NCBI GenBank assembly: GCA_025210295.1 | Contig: JAOASC010000015.1 | Span: 1 to 64,000 of the forward strand | Length of the DNA: 64,000 nt | Direction of reading: 5' to 3' | From: Flavobacteriales bacterium | Lineage (GTDB): Bacteria; Bacteroidota; Bacteroidia; Flavobacteriales_D; Parvicellaceae | Part shown: positions 9,609 through 17,953 of the stretch, in pieces | How positions within the stretch are numbered: position 1 is the first letter of the stretch | Layout: every line of letters begins with the position of its first letter | Made by a program: the position numbers and the translations under genes | The notes under the pieces: model-generated | Database searches by the model: none | What the model saw: only the letters and a program-made list of their open reading frames with translations | Told to the model about the DNA's origin: nothing

Positions 9609-10265
9609 TTATTTAAAATTCAACTCATCAAAATCTGCGATTTCAGATAATAAATGCAACTTTTGAATAACAAAATCCTCCCTTTTACTCACAAACACTT
9701 CCTCATTATTCTCTTCTGAATCCTGATTCACATTTTCCCTCACCTCTTTCTTTTTTGTCAGAAAATCAATACTCATTTCCCTTATTACTACTGGTCCATT
9801 TTCCACACTTAAGTTATAAGCAACCAGTTCTAAATCAGATTTCTGACACCTAAAGATATAGCTCCATGCCCCATACTTCCCATAATCATAATGAATATAC
9901 AACTTCTCATTTTTTATTTTCAAAGAGAGCACTGGAGGAAAACATCCCCCTCCATCCTCATTTTCAGACGAAAAACACTTTAGGTTTTTGATTGCCAAAT
10001 AATATCGATCAGCACGAGTCAAATAAACCAAAATACCTCGTCTATTTCGGTCTACTTCTTTTCCAAATCTATTGACAACAAACTTCTCCTCTTCAGTTCC
10101 TTTTACTATTACAACACAATCATCTACTCCATCGTTATTCAAATCTCCCTGAACTCTATCTACCTCCTTATACCCATTGGGCACAGAATAGCTTTTCTTG
10201 CTATTTTGGATAGAACAACTCATCATTCCTCCAATGCTTATTAAGAGTACTAAAACTTTATTCAT
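9609..10265 (-). CDS. Lipoprotein with EF-hand/FG-GAP-like loop, function unknown
   Basis: 218 residues from the ATG at 10265. A longer frame to 10286 adds MLYKSCL before what is clearly the signal peptide MNKVLVLLISIGGMMSC. Cys17 is the lipidation site. The segment DLNNDGVDD (about residues 41-49) is a calcium-loop motif of the type found in FG-GAP/VCBS-like repeats, followed by a short beta-rich region. The C-terminal third is charged (EVRENVNQDSEENNEE). Similar small lipoproteins with one D-x-N-x-D-G-x-x-D loop are common in Bacteroidota; none has a firm role that I know. Confidence 0.75.
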   Translation of the reverse strand: MNKVLVLLISIGGMMSCSIQNSKKSYSVPNGYKEVDRVQGDLNNDGVDDCVVIVKGTEEEKFVVNRFGKEVDRNRRGILVYLTRADRYYLAIKNLKCFSSENEDGGGCFPPVLSLKIKNEKLYIHYDYGKYGAWSYIFRCQKSDLELVAYNLSVENGPVVIREMSIDFLTKKKEVRENVNQDSEENNEEVFVSKREDFVIQKLHLLSEIADFDELNFK

Positions 10266-10331
10266 CAAACATGATTTGTACAACATTTAGATTACCCGCT
10301 CAAACACATTACTTTTTAGCTTATAAAGAAC

Positions 10332-10862
10332 CTAAACATTGAGTTTAGCGTAAATATCAACACTAATATACTTCCCTTTTTTTACTTCACAATCTTTCAT
10401 TCTTCCCTCATATTCAAAATCTAGTTTTGACATTGCCTTTTTACAATTTAAATTATCTGACTCTACAAAACCTTCAATTCGATGTATCCCTAGCTCATTA
10501 AAACCATAATCACAGATTAATGGCATCACTTCTGTCATGATTCCTCTCCCCCAAAACTCTGGAAGTAACCAAAGACCAATTTCGGCTTTATTATGTTCTT
10601 TTGACCATCCATTCAACCCAGCCGCTCCATAAAACGTCTGCTTATCGACTGAACAAATGGCCCACCAAAATTGCTCAGCCTCTTGAAACCAAGACATCTG
10701 CTCTTTTGTGGCTTCGAGGCTATCAAAATTCACTCCATAATACGCTATGACTTGAGAATTAGAGAGCCCTTTATAAACATTATAAAGATCCGTTTCTTCT
10801 ATTTCTCTTAACAAAAGCCGTTTTGTTTGGATAGGCAAAACCTTTTTTTGTTCATTTTCCAT
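10332..10862 (-). CDS. GNAT family N-acetyltransferase (RimJ/RimL-like)
   Basis: 176 residues from the ATG at 10862; the longer frame opens at a GTG at 10889. The N-terminus PIQTKRLLLREIEETDL is typical of the RimJ/RimL branch of GNAT. The acetyl-CoA pyrophosphate-binding region is read at about LLPEFWGRGIMTEVMPLICDYGF (R/Q-x-x-G-x-G/A-type loop around GRGIM), and the C-terminal NLNCKKAMSKLDFEYEG matches motif B. Substrate is unknown: ribosomal protein N-termini, small amines or antibiotics are all possible. It sits at the downstream end of a same-strand accessory group (10332-13296) beside tRNA-Pro. Confidence 0.88.
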   Translation of the reverse strand: MENEQKKVLPIQTKRLLLREIEETDLYNVYKGLSNSQVIAYYGVNFDSLEATKEQMSWFQEAEQFWWAICSVDKQTFYGAAGLNGWSKEHNKAEIGLWLLPEFWGRGIMTEVMPLICDYGFNELGIHRIEGFVESDNLNCKKAMSKLDFEYEGRMKDCEVKKGKYISVDIYAKLNV

Positions 10863-10996
10863 ACCATACAATTTTAAAACAAAAATCACCGTAAAACAAA
10901 TGCTTTAAACTTTTATCTTTTATCTTAATAAGGCTGAATATTTCGAAATTTTGGTAAAAAATATTAAAGTATTCTTTGAATTATAACAGTGAATTA

Positions 10997-11096
10997 TATA
11001 AGCAGTAGCGTTTTGTATGCCACAACCTATCAAACCGCAATAAAGTTTAAGCGGACTACAGGCCTAAAATTAGACACTTCCTAACTACTGCTTATA
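10997..11096. repeat. Large imperfect inverted repeat, site 1 (attC-like fold)
   Basis: The arm TATAAGCAGTAG (10997-11008) is an exact reverse complement of CTACTGCTTATA (11085-11096). Inside, CCTATCAAACCGC pairs imperfectly with GCGGACTACAGG, giving a nested stem with an AT-rich loop. The element occupies most of the 285-bp gap between the SnoaL-like gene and the GNAT gene; I see no gene in that gap. It shares the 11-mer GACACTTCCTA (11073-11083) with the second site at 12224-12234. It resembles an integron attC site in size and fold, but canonical GTTRRRY/RYYYAAC end boxes were not found. Confidence 0.6.
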
Positions 11097-11147
11097 AATT
11101 ACCTGTCGTCTTTATTCGTTATCTATTAACAAATTAACATTATTAAT

Positions 11148-11942
11148 TCAAATCATTCCGTTTGAATGAGCCATTGTCTCAGGAATCACTTGTTTAACAA
11201 CCCAATATTCTACAATTAATTGGTTTGACAACCTATAAATTTCATACTGCACAAATCGAGTTTCTTTCTTAGTTATCACAGCTTGTGTCAATACAAAATT
11301 CTTTTCACCAATCACTCGATGAAGCTTAAAATTATCATAATCCATTTCAAAATCAGCTATTGATAGTTTAGAAGATAAAAAGGCTGATGTTTGACCCATA
11401 CGTTTTTCAATCAAGATTTGATTTACAAACCCCTTCACAACCTCCTTATTTACCTCTGTTTGTTCCTGATCATCAATTTCGACAGTTCCAACAACTCTTG
11501 GTAACGAGTCAACGATTTCTTGAACAGCATCCCAATGTTCTAAAATTAAACCGTTTTCAATTCGATAAAAGTCTACGGTAGCATTTTCCTTTCCCATAAA
11601 TTCAATTTGTGAATGAACTGCCACAAAATCACCCTCACTCAGAAACCGCATGAATGGTTGCTTTGGATTTTTAGGCTTAGGCATTTGTTTTAACATTGTC
11701 ATAAACTCCATAAACCCACTTTTTCCAGTTTTCACTATCGGGTTATGTTGAATGTAATTATCCGCAAGTACTTTATCTGCAAATTTCTCATCTCCTAGTC
11801 CAAATACTTTGGAATAAAAGTCTATTATAAGTTGTTTGTTTGAATTTTCCATTTTCAATTCAGTTTTAATGTTATTCTTTTCTGAATTTGTTTTACACGA
11901 AACCATAAGAATCACGCAAAACACTAAAGATATATTTCTCAT
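11148..11942 (-). CDS. Lipoprotein with two SnoaL/NTF2-like domains
   Basis: 264 residues. A signal peptide with lipobox (MRNISLVFCVILMVSC, Cys16) puts it at the membrane. The first SnoaL-like domain covers about residues 30-145: KQLIIDFYSKVFGLGD, DNYIQHNP, FLSEGDFVAVHSQ, VDFYRIENGLILEHWD. The second, weaker copy covers about 160-255 and repeats the pattern LHRVIGEKNFVLTQAV then YEIYRLSNQLIVEYW. SnoaL-like folds bind small hydrophobic ligands or act as isomerases/hydrolases; no substrate can be named. The gene has its own consensus promoter (12105-12135) and is followed by inverted-repeat site 1, as in a stand-alone cassette. Confidence 0.85.
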   Translation of the reverse strand: MRNISLVFCVILMVSCKTNSEKNNIKTELKMENSNKQLIIDFYSKVFGLGDEKFADKVLADNYIQHNPIVKTGKSGFMEFMTMLKQMPKPKNPKQPFMRFLSEGDFVAVHSQIEFMGKENATVDFYRIENGLILEHWDAVQEIVDSLPRVVGTVEIDDQEQTEVNKEVVKGFVNQILIEKRMGQTSAFLSSKLSIADFEMDYDNFKLHRVIGEKNFVLTQAVITKKETRFVQYEIYRLSNQLIVEYWVVKQVIPETMAHSNGMI

Positions 11943-12104
11943 ATCTTCTTGTTGTTTAAATAATTATAAAATTTTTGATTACTTATCAATTAGACACAAC
12001 AATCCCTATAGAATAATGGGCTTGCCAATTAAGTATCTACTTGAAAAAAGTCGGAATTTTCAGAGAAGAAATTTTGTATGTATTAAAACTAATTTTCAAC
12101 ACGA

Positions 12105-12135
12105 CAAACATACAAAATCATATTTTACTCCTCAA
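12105..12135 (-). promoter_or_regulatory. Consensus promoter of the SnoaL-like lipoprotein
   Basis: Minus strand: TTG (12133-12135), 20 bp spacer, TATGTTTG (12105-12112), an exact match to the Bacteroidota promoter. The predicted leader is about 155 nt. The -7 element overlaps one arm of an 11-bp inverted repeat, ATTTTGTATGT (12071-12081) with ACATACAAAAT (12108-12118), flanked by an outer pair ATTTTCAG/CTGAAAAT. The repeat could be an operator or a leader hairpin. Confidence 0.6.
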
Positions 12136-12206
12136 ACCTTTTTACTGAAAATTTTCAGATAACAATCTTCTATCTTGCCCAATATTAAATAACAACAAAC
12201 ATAATA

Positions 12207-12285
12207 ATAGTAGTCAACTTCGCGACACTTCCTATCAATTTACAAGAAAATTGATGCGAGCTACATTTCTTGAAGACACTACTAT
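12207..12285. repeat. Large imperfect inverted repeat, site 2 (attC-like fold)
   Basis: Outer arms ATAGTAGT (12207-12214) and ACTACTAT (12278-12285). Inner perfect stem ATCAATTT (12234-12241) and AAATTGAT (12248-12255) around a 6-nt loop. Weaker pairing lies between. It sits 25 bp downstream of the BtrH-like stop codon, in the 367-bp gap 11943-12309. That gap otherwise holds only the SnoaL promoter; no further gene is seen. It shares GACACTTCCTA (12224-12234) with site 1, but at a different place in the fold. Confidence 0.5.
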
Positions 12286-12309
12286 AGCAACTATTGTTTT
12301 TAAACCTTG

Positions 12310-13296
12310 CTAAACGCTAACATTTTTCAACCTCTCCATAGCAACTCTTTCTTTTTCAGCTATAGTTAATAAAACATTCGAAGCCTCATTGACATATTTT
12401 AAGTCACTTGTCTCTCCAGCTTTATAAAACAATTCAGAAACATTTTTCCAAAGTTGCGCTATTTCTTTAAAATCTTGATATGCTTCATTAATTCCCTCTA
12501 TTTGTAGAATTTCATTACTCTCTTTTAAAAAGTCTCTGTACAAGTTTCTAAAAAGAGCCCCACCTGTTCCTGCTCTTTCCATTAAAACAGATGTTGTTTG
12601 AAAATCTCTTTTTATATCCTTACTATTTTTAAACCACTTTTTGATTTCTGTTGCAGTCTTTGCGATACCTTTGTAGCTTATATTTTTAATTGATGGATTC
12701 AAATATTCATTTGCATTATTATTGATAGCTGTTTTAATCGCAATTTTCAACTCTGTTAATTCACCTTTACTACTGATAGTATAGCTTCTATTTCTTGAAG
12801 ACATTGGCCCTTTTTCATTTCTTGCCAATTCAAGATTCTTTAATGACGTTTTAACTTGTCCTCCTTGTTGATCTGTATCAATCAAATATGCAAATTGTTC
12901 ATCATATCCATACATTGCAACATAATGACCTGCAAAATGAATTTTACTTGAGAAATACTCCAAATAGTAACAATCTAACTTTACCCCAACAGCTTTACCC
13001 GAATCCAAATGACTTTTAACATTATCCCAAGCTTTCTTAATTGATGACGTTTCTTTAACGTCTAAATCCAAATTTAAATTTCTACAAATATTCTCCGTTA
13101 AAATATCAGGCTTAACTCTTCCTCCAATAAATGGAAAATCCATAATTTTCATATTCCAGAAAATATAACTCAACCCCTCTCCTAATCCGAATAGCATTGG
13201 CTCTGAAAGATGAACCCCTATTTGTTTAAGCAAACTTCCCGTTGCAGTTGATTCACAATGTTGTCCAGCAAATGGTTTAAAGTTTTCTATTCTCAT
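12310..13296 (-). CDS. BtrH-like N-terminal domain protein (cysteine acyltransferase/peptidase fold)
   Basis: 328 residues. The N-terminal 180 or so match the BtrH N-terminal family: GQHCESTATGSLL with Cys14 as presumed nucleophile, FAGHYVAMYGYDE with His124, and LIDTDQQGG with Asp140/142. BtrH itself transfers an acyl group from a carrier protein to ribostamycin in butirosin synthesis. The C-terminal half (about 190-328) is helical and charged, like the DUF4872-type extension found in stand-alone homologues. No carrier protein or antibiotic genes are nearby, so the substrate is unknown and a peptidase role is possible. It lies between the tRNA-Pro terminator and inverted-repeat site 2 and looks like accessory cargo. 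Confidence 0.78.
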   Translation of the reverse strand: MRIENFKPFAGQHCESTATGSLLKQIGVHLSEPMLFGLGEGLSYIFWNMKIMDFPFIGGRVKPDILTENICRNLNLDLDVKETSSIKKAWDNVKSHLDSGKAVGVKLDCYYLEYFSSKIHFAGHYVAMYGYDEQFAYLIDTDQQGGQVKTSLKNLELARNEKGPMSSRNRSYTISSKGELTELKIAIKTAINNNANEYLNPSIKNISYKGIAKTATEIKKWFKNSKDIKRDFQTTSVLMERAGTGGALFRNLYRDFLKESNEILQIEGINEAYQDFKEIAQLWKNVSELFYKAGETSDLKYVNEASNVLLTIAEKERVAMERLKNVSV

Positions 13297-13363
13297 ATCA
13301 TTTAAATTGATGACTCCCTTTTATTACAAGCTGAAAGGTATATGAAAAAGATGGATCTATAAA

Positions 13364-13399
13364 CAAAAAAAGTCCTGTACTTTCGTACAAGACTTTTTC
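13364..13399. terminator. Terminator after tRNA-Pro
   Basis: Stem AAGTCCTGTAC (13369-13380 region) pairs with GTACAAGACTT (13385-13395) around a TTTC loop. It is flanked by A-run and T-run, so it can work in both directions. On the minus strand it ends the tRNA-Ser/tRNA-Pro transcript and insulates the BtrH-like gene. Confidence 0.85.
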
Positions 13400-13403
13400 T
13401 TCG

Positions 13404-13478
13404 TCGGGATGGCAGGATTCGAACCTGCGATCTCCTGGTCCCAAACCAGGCGCCTTGACCGGACTGGGCCACATCCCG
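13404..13478 (-). tRNA. tRNA-Pro (anticodon UGG)
   Basis: 75 nt. Acceptor stem CGGGATG/CATCCCG with discriminator A. The anticodon loop TTTGGGA between CCTGG and CCAGG gives TGG. T-arm GCAGG-TTCGAAT-CCTGC. The 3' CCA is not encoded. It is co-transcribed with tRNA-Ser 68 bp upstream. Confidence 0.95.
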
Positions 13479-13546
13479 AACTGTCAAGCGACGGCAAAGA
13501 TAACAAAATTAATTTAACCTCATTAAATTTCTTTGCCTTTTTTTTG

Positions 13547-13630
13547 CGGAGAGACAGGGACTCGAACCCTGGCAACGTTTTACCGTTGACAGATTAGCAA
13601 TCTGCTGCATTACCACTCTGCCACCTCTCC
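13547..13630 (-). tRNA. tRNA-Ser (anticodon GCU)
   Basis: 84 nt with a long variable arm (CAACGGTAAAACGTTG). Acceptor GGAGAGG pairs with TCTCTCC (one G-T), discriminator G. The anticodon loop TTGCTAA between CAGAT and ATCTG gives GCT. No encoded CCA. Confidence 0.94.
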
Positions 13631-13690
13631 GGTCATTCTTTATTTAAGAACTAATCGAATATTTAAAACTTTGTCTTAAATTTCGGATTG

Positions 13691-13721
13691 CAAAAATAGG
13701 GATGATTTTTTAATTACACAA
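13691..13721 (-). promoter_or_regulatory. Consensus promoter of the tRNA-Ser/tRNA-Pro unit
   Basis: Minus strand TTG (13719-13721), 20 bp, TATTTTTG (13691-13698), an exact Bacteroidota match. The TTG abuts the stop codon of the MFS gene, so the tRNA promoter starts right at the gene end. Predicted start about 55 nt before tRNA-Ser. Confidence 0.7.
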
Positions 13722-15110
13722 CTAATTTGCAACTTTTTTTATATCTTTTCTTGGAACAAATAATAAAAGTACCAAACCAACAATAAAAAAGATCATCAAT
13801 GCCATAACAGAATACCTTATATTAAAAGCATCTTCCAAGAATCCAAAACTAATTATACCGATAGTCATCCCTATCTTTTCTAACACATCATAGAAACTAA
13901 AATAAGAAGTAGTATCAGTTGTATCTGGCAACATTTTAGAATAGGTTGAACGAGATAATGACTGTACACCTCCCATCACTAAACCAATAAAAAATGCCGT
14001 AGTATAAAACTCAAATGGTGTATTAACAAAATAAGCTCCTCCACAAATCAAGATCCATATCACTACAGCAATCAATAGTACTTTTATATTCCCTAATTTT
14101 CCAGATAAAAATGAAAATAAATAAGCTCCAGGTATCGCGATTAACTGTATCAGGATAATACTGATTATCATGCTTACTTGCATTCTCGAGGCTACTTCAG
14201 GAATTTTATTAACCTCCATCATTCTTGCCTCTTCTGAAAGTCCTAAAGGTATCCCAGACAAATCGACATCTAACCCAATAGACCAATCAATTGCATTGGT
14301 ACCGAAAAATTGAGCCATGGTCATGATCGTTTGCACAGCCATACTATAGATAAAGAATGCTCTTAGAAAACGTCTAAGGCTTTTCAACGTCATAAACTCT
14401 CTCCATACTGACCTTAACTCTTTATAACCACTTGACAAGATATCTTTACTAAACTTCTCTTCTTTGTATGTATTTGGCAAGTACATATAACTAATTTGAG
14501 CAAAACCAAACCACCATGCTCCAGTTAGTAAGAAAGCATAGCGCATCATTTGCACTTTTTGTTCTGGACTTTCTTGGCTCATGACCATTGCCAATGAAAT
14601 TCCCAACAATACCACACTTCCTACATATCCCAGAGAAAATCCTTTTGCACTTAAATTATCATGATCTTTTCGCTCTGCCACTTCAGGTAAATACGAATTA
14701 TAAAATACTAAACTTCCCCAAAAGCCTAAATTTGCAGTAAGAATGATAAAAAATTGAAAGAACACTGGTAAACTCTCAAAAAAGTACATTGAAACACACG
14801 AAGCTACACCGATATAATTGAAAGTCTTCATAAAGAACTTTTTGTTCCCCACATAATCGGCTATTCCTGATAAAATTGGAGAAAGCATAGCTACAAGTAA
14901 TAGAGATATAGCAATGGTATAACTATAAATTCCAATTCGAGAGAAACTTCCGCCAAGAAACTCAACTACTTCAGGCATTTTAACCTCGTAAAACAAAGGA
15001 AAAATAGCTGTGGTAATTACTAAAGGATAAACAGAATTGGCCCAATCATAGAAAGCCCAAGCATTCATGACTTTCTTATTTCCTTTTACAGACTCTATAC
15101 TTTTTGACAT
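13722..15110 (-). CDS. MFS transporter, UMF1 / Atg22-like family
   Basis: 462 residues from the ATG at 15110; eight further codons upstream are unlikely. The opening NAWAFYDWANSVYPLVITTAIFPLFYE is diagnostic of the UMF1 (Atg22-like) branch of the major facilitator superfamily. About 12 membrane spans are visible, with a cytoplasmic loop PNTYKEEKFSKDILSSGYKELRSVWRE near the middle and the conserved GLVMGGVQSLSRSTYSKMLP in the C-terminal half. The fungal relative exports amino acids from the vacuole; substrates of bacterial members are not established. It appears to be monocistronic. Confidence 0.9.
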   Translation of the reverse strand: MSKSIESVKGNKKVMNAWAFYDWANSVYPLVITTAIFPLFYEVKMPEVVEFLGGSFSRIGIYSYTIAISLLLVAMLSPILSGIADYVGNKKFFMKTFNYIGVASCVSMYFFESLPVFFQFFIILTANLGFWGSLVFYNSYLPEVAERKDHDNLSAKGFSLGYVGSVVLLGISLAMVMSQESPEQKVQMMRYAFLLTGAWWFGFAQISYMYLPNTYKEEKFSKDILSSGYKELRSVWREFMTLKSLRRFLRAFFIYSMAVQTIMTMAQFFGTNAIDWSIGLDVDLSGIPLGLSEEARMMEVNKIPEVASRMQVSMIISIILIQLIAIPGAYLFSFLSGKLGNIKVLLIAVVIWILICGGAYFVNTPFEFYTTAFFIGLVMGGVQSLSRSTYSKMLPDTTDTTSYFSFYDVLEKIGMTIGIISFGFLEDAFNIRYSVMALMIFFIVGLVLLLFVPRKDIKKVAN

Positions 15111-15194
15111 TCGTTCTATATTTAAAAAACACACTCTAAGCAGAGTAGATTTTCGGTAAAGATATAAAATCTATTGACTAGCTCTATTAATTGT

Positions 15195-16916
15195 TTAGAA
15201 AAAGCTCGTAAAACCAAAATGAATCTTTGCTGCTCTTAAATATACAGGAGCTCCCATCTGACTTCCTAGAGCATAAGAAAGTGAAAAGATACCTGGACTA
15301 GTCTCAAAGCTAATTCCCGCACCAAAACTATAGGGTTGATCAAAAAGATAATTTTCTCCTACATTTTTTTCTAACCAACCATAATCACCAAATACATATA
15401 TATTAGAATTTTGCTCTAATAGATAGCGGTACTCCAAACTTGCTACTGCATAACTTGAAACAAAAATAGATTCTTCATCAAATCCTCTTATTGTTTGAAT
15501 TCCTCCTATTCGGTACAGTTCATTGGTAAAAACATTCTCGTTATAAAATGAAGCTCCTCTCCCTCTGAGCATTATGGTTGCTTTTCGTTTAATTGGAATA
15601 AAATAACGTAATTCCCCCTCAATGTTGTATACAAAAGTATTTAACCTTACATTTTCATAGATTTCTTCTGGTAATGCCTGATTTTGTTTTATTCTTTTTC
15701 CTCCAACACTTCCCCCAATATTAATTCCATATCCTTTTCTAGGATTAAAACGATAATCTAAATTCTGCAACACGACATTTATTCCATAATTTCGTTTTGT
15801 TACGTCTGCATATTCTGGAAGTACTGAAATATTTTGATAATTAGCCGTTGAAAGCAAATTTGAATTTTTATTTTCATAAAAAAACATCACTTTATTCATT
15901 CCTGAAAACACGTAATCCACTCCCATTCTTAGATTGGCATCAACAAATGTTGTATCTCTTTTATAAATATTTAATTTAGTATCAACCCCAAACCCTGTAT
16001 TAAACAGAAAAGGGTAATTAAAACCCAATTTTAAATCTTGAGTCAACTGTTGTGTTTGTCTCCAATTAAACCTTATAAATTCTCCTTTATAGAAACTATT
16101 GAGTAACTTCACATCCACGTCGCCGGTTAAAGTAATTGCCCCGTTTTGATCTGGCTGAACTCCCAAAACACCATTAAAATTATTCGACTTAACTGTATTT
16201 AGATAGAGGTATACATTACACTTCTTATTGATAAATTCTACCTCAACACCTTTACTCTCTTTCAAATAAGGTATTTCTTTTATTCTTAGCGCAATTTCTT
16301 GCAAGGCTTTCTCATTATAGATATCACCAGGCTTAAGTTTAATGGCATTATAAACAGTTGGAATCGAAACCTTATCATTCGTTTTGATGTAAATAGAATC
16401 GATAGTAATTAATGGTCCTTTATCCAAAGCTACCCCGGCAAGTATTCCCTCTTTTTTTAGTTCGACATCTTCCAATTGAATACGAGCAAAAGGGTACCCA
16501 CTGTTTTCCAACAGCTTAATCGTCTTTTGAAACAACACCTTTACTTCTTTCGGAGAAAATGGGACTTTTGAATACAACTTTTCTCCATAACCTACTTTAC
16601 TTAAGAAAGCAACTGCTTCATGCTCTACTTTTAAGCTAGCCCATTTATAAGAATTTCCTCTATGATATTTCACCCGAATTTCTTTTAAGGAATCTATACT
16701 TTTAACTTGATCAACACTTGCCTCTAAATACCCTTTTTCGATCTCTTGATAAACAATTGTTTTTAATTGCTCCCTATACGTTTCAATTTTTAGCTTGTTA
16801 AATAATTTCAACCCCTCTGCTTCTTGATCATTGACATAAAATTTCCACCCCCTATCTTGCGCTTTTACCAACAAAGAAGTAACAAAGAATAACAATATAA
16901 ATAACCAGCGCTTCAT
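15195..16916 (-). CDS. Omp85/BamA-TamA family outer membrane protein
   Basis: 573 residues. Signal peptide 1-20 (ending LLVKAQ). A periplasmic part follows with at least two POTRA-like segments (about 90-165 and 168-240, for example GPLITIDSIYIKTNDKVSIPTVYNAIKLKPGDIYNEKAL, length suited to one POTRA). The C-terminal beta-barrel runs from about 245 to the end. The barrel carries the Omp85 signature GGIQTIRGF with Arg477-Gly478-Phe479, and the chain ends in Phe as outer membrane proteins usually do. It is too short for BamA itself (usually 800 or more residues with five POTRAs), so a TamA-like or specialised transporter is more likely. It starts 6 bp after the ung stop, so the two are probably co-transcribed. 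Confidence 0.88.
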   Translation of the reverse strand: MKRWLFILLFFVTSLLVKAQDRGWKFYVNDQEAEGLKLFNKLKIETYREQLKTIVYQEIEKGYLEASVDQVKSIDSLKEIRVKYHRGNSYKWASLKVEHEAVAFLSKVGYGEKLYSKVPFSPKEVKVLFQKTIKLLENSGYPFARIQLEDVELKKEGILAGVALDKGPLITIDSIYIKTNDKVSIPTVYNAIKLKPGDIYNEKALQEIALRIKEIPYLKESKGVEVEFINKKCNVYLYLNTVKSNNFNGVLGVQPDQNGAITLTGDVDVKLLNSFYKGEFIRFNWRQTQQLTQDLKLGFNYPFLFNTGFGVDTKLNIYKRDTTFVDANLRMGVDYVFSGMNKVMFFYENKNSNLLSTANYQNISVLPEYADVTKRNYGINVVLQNLDYRFNPRKGYGINIGGSVGGKRIKQNQALPEEIYENVRLNTFVYNIEGELRYFIPIKRKATIMLRGRGASFYNENVFTNELYRIGGIQTIRGFDEESIFVSSYAVASLEYRYLLEQNSNIYVFGDYGWLEKNVGENYLFDQPYSFGAGISFETSPGIFSLSYALGSQMGAPVYLRAAKIHFGFTSFF

Positions 16917-16922
16917 TTAAAA

Positions 16923-17603
16923 CTAGACGATTTTCCAATCAATTGCTTTTTCTCCTCGCTTTTTTAACACCTCATTCACTTTTAAGAAATGTTGATTCCC
17001 AAACCAATACCCTCTATTCGCACTTAATGGTGATGGATGTCCTGAAGTCAATACTAAATGTTTGCTCTTATCTATCAATGCTACCTTACGCTTAGCAAAG
17101 CCTCCCCACAACAAAAAAATCACATTTTCTTTTTGATCAGAAATTGCTTTAATCGTTGCATCAGTAAAACGTTGCCATCCTATATCTTTATGTGCATTTG
17201 CCTGCCCTTCTCTAACCGTAAGCGATGCATTCAACAAAAAAACTCCTTGTTTGGCCCAAGGTGACAAGTCGCCACTTTTGGGATAAGGAAAATCAAAATT
17301 ATCGGAAACCTCTCTAAAAATATTTTGAAGTGATGGAGGGTGTGGCACTCCTTCATTTACCGAAAAGCACATCCCATTGGCCTGACCATAGCCATGGTAA
17401 GGGTCCTGACCAATAATCACAACTTTAATCTCTGATAAAGGCGTCATATTATACGCAGAAAAAATACTTGCTCCTGGAGGGAAAATTCTATATTGACTTT
17501 TTTCTAAAAGTAATTTCTTTTTTATTTCTGAAAAGTAATCAGCTCTAAATTCCTGACTTAAAGCCGCTAACCAAGACGATTCAATTTTAGGTTCTATTGT
17601 CAA
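16923..17603 (-). CDS. ung: Uracil-DNA glycosylase, family 1
   Basis: 226 residues. It removes uracil from DNA as the first step of base-excision repair. Signature motifs are complete: GQDPYHGYGQANG with catalytic Asp67, GVFLLN for uracil stacking, LLWGGFAKRK, and HPSPLSANRG with catalytic His189. Length matches the family. The frame has no in-frame ATG before the conserved part; the start is taken as the TTG at 17603, which should be treated as provisional. The Omp85-like gene follows after 6 bp. Confidence 0.96.
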   Translation of the reverse strand: MTIEPKIESSWLAALSQEFRADYFSEIKKKLLLEKSQYRIFPPGASIFSAYNMTPLSEIKVVIIGQDPYHGYGQANGMCFSVNEGVPHPPSLQNIFREVSDNFDFPYPKSGDLSPWAKQGVFLLNASLTVREGQANAHKDIGWQRFTDATIKAISDQKENVIFLLWGGFAKRKVALIDKSKHLVLTSGHPSPLSANRGYWFGNQHFLKVNEVLKKRGEKAIDWKIV

Positions 17604-17643
17604 TTTTAATGGTTTTATGTTAATAACTTTAAAAAACTATCTA

Positions 17644-17674
17644 TTGATTTTGGAAACAAATAATAATATGTTTG
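17644..17674 (+). promoter_or_regulatory. Consensus promoter of the 58-residue lipoprotein
   Basis: TTG (17644-17646), 20 bp, TATGTTTG (17667-17674), an exact Bacteroidota match. The leader before the ATG at 17758 would be about 75 nt. It is divergent from ung. Confidence 0.6.
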
Positions 17675-17757
17675 CGTTTCAATTAGACTAATTTACTGAA
17701 TTACTTCTGCAATAAAAGGGGATTTTGTAAATTTTTAGCACTACAAAAACAAACACT

Positions 17758-17934
17758 ATGAAAACGACAAAAGTATTAATTCTAGCAGGAGCCATTTCAT
17801 TAACGTTAAATTCATGTTTTTTATTTCGTTCTAAACACGAAAGCTGTCCTGCATATGGAGAGGAGATTAAACAACAAAATGAATTGAACCAAGATTTAAA
17901 AAACGAAAGAATTAAAGCTACTCAAGAGGCTTAA
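17758..17934 (+). CDS. Small lipoprotein, 58 residues
   Basis: ATG at 17758, TAA at 17932-17934. The protein starts MKTTKVLILAGAISLTLNSC, a signal peptide with lipobox and lipidated Cys20. About 38 mature residues follow that are hydrophilic and probably helical (EEIKQQNELNQDLKNERIK). It has its own consensus promoter and a strong terminator, so it is an independent, probably well-expressed gene. No known family; a structural envelope lipoprotein is a guess from size and composition. Confidence 0.75.
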   Translation: MKTTKVLILAGAISLTLNSCFLFRSKHESCPAYGEEIKQQNELNQDLKNERIKATQEA

Positions 17935-17953
17935 TTCTTTTTCCATATAAATT

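Noticed and set aside
10985-11130. Canonical integron attC site
   Set aside because: The fold is attC-like but no GTTRRRY/RYYYAAC boxes were found at the ends, so only an attC-like label is used.
11836-12162. 108-codon plus-strand frame over the SnoaL promoter
   Set aside because: No signal, no family pattern, and it overlaps the 5' end of a clear gene and its consensus promoter on the other strand.
13302-13597. Three overlapping reading frames on both strands (for example one starting MAGFEPAISWSQ)
   Set aside because: They run across tRNA-Pro and tRNA-Ser and their shared terminator; the peptides are translations of tRNA arms.
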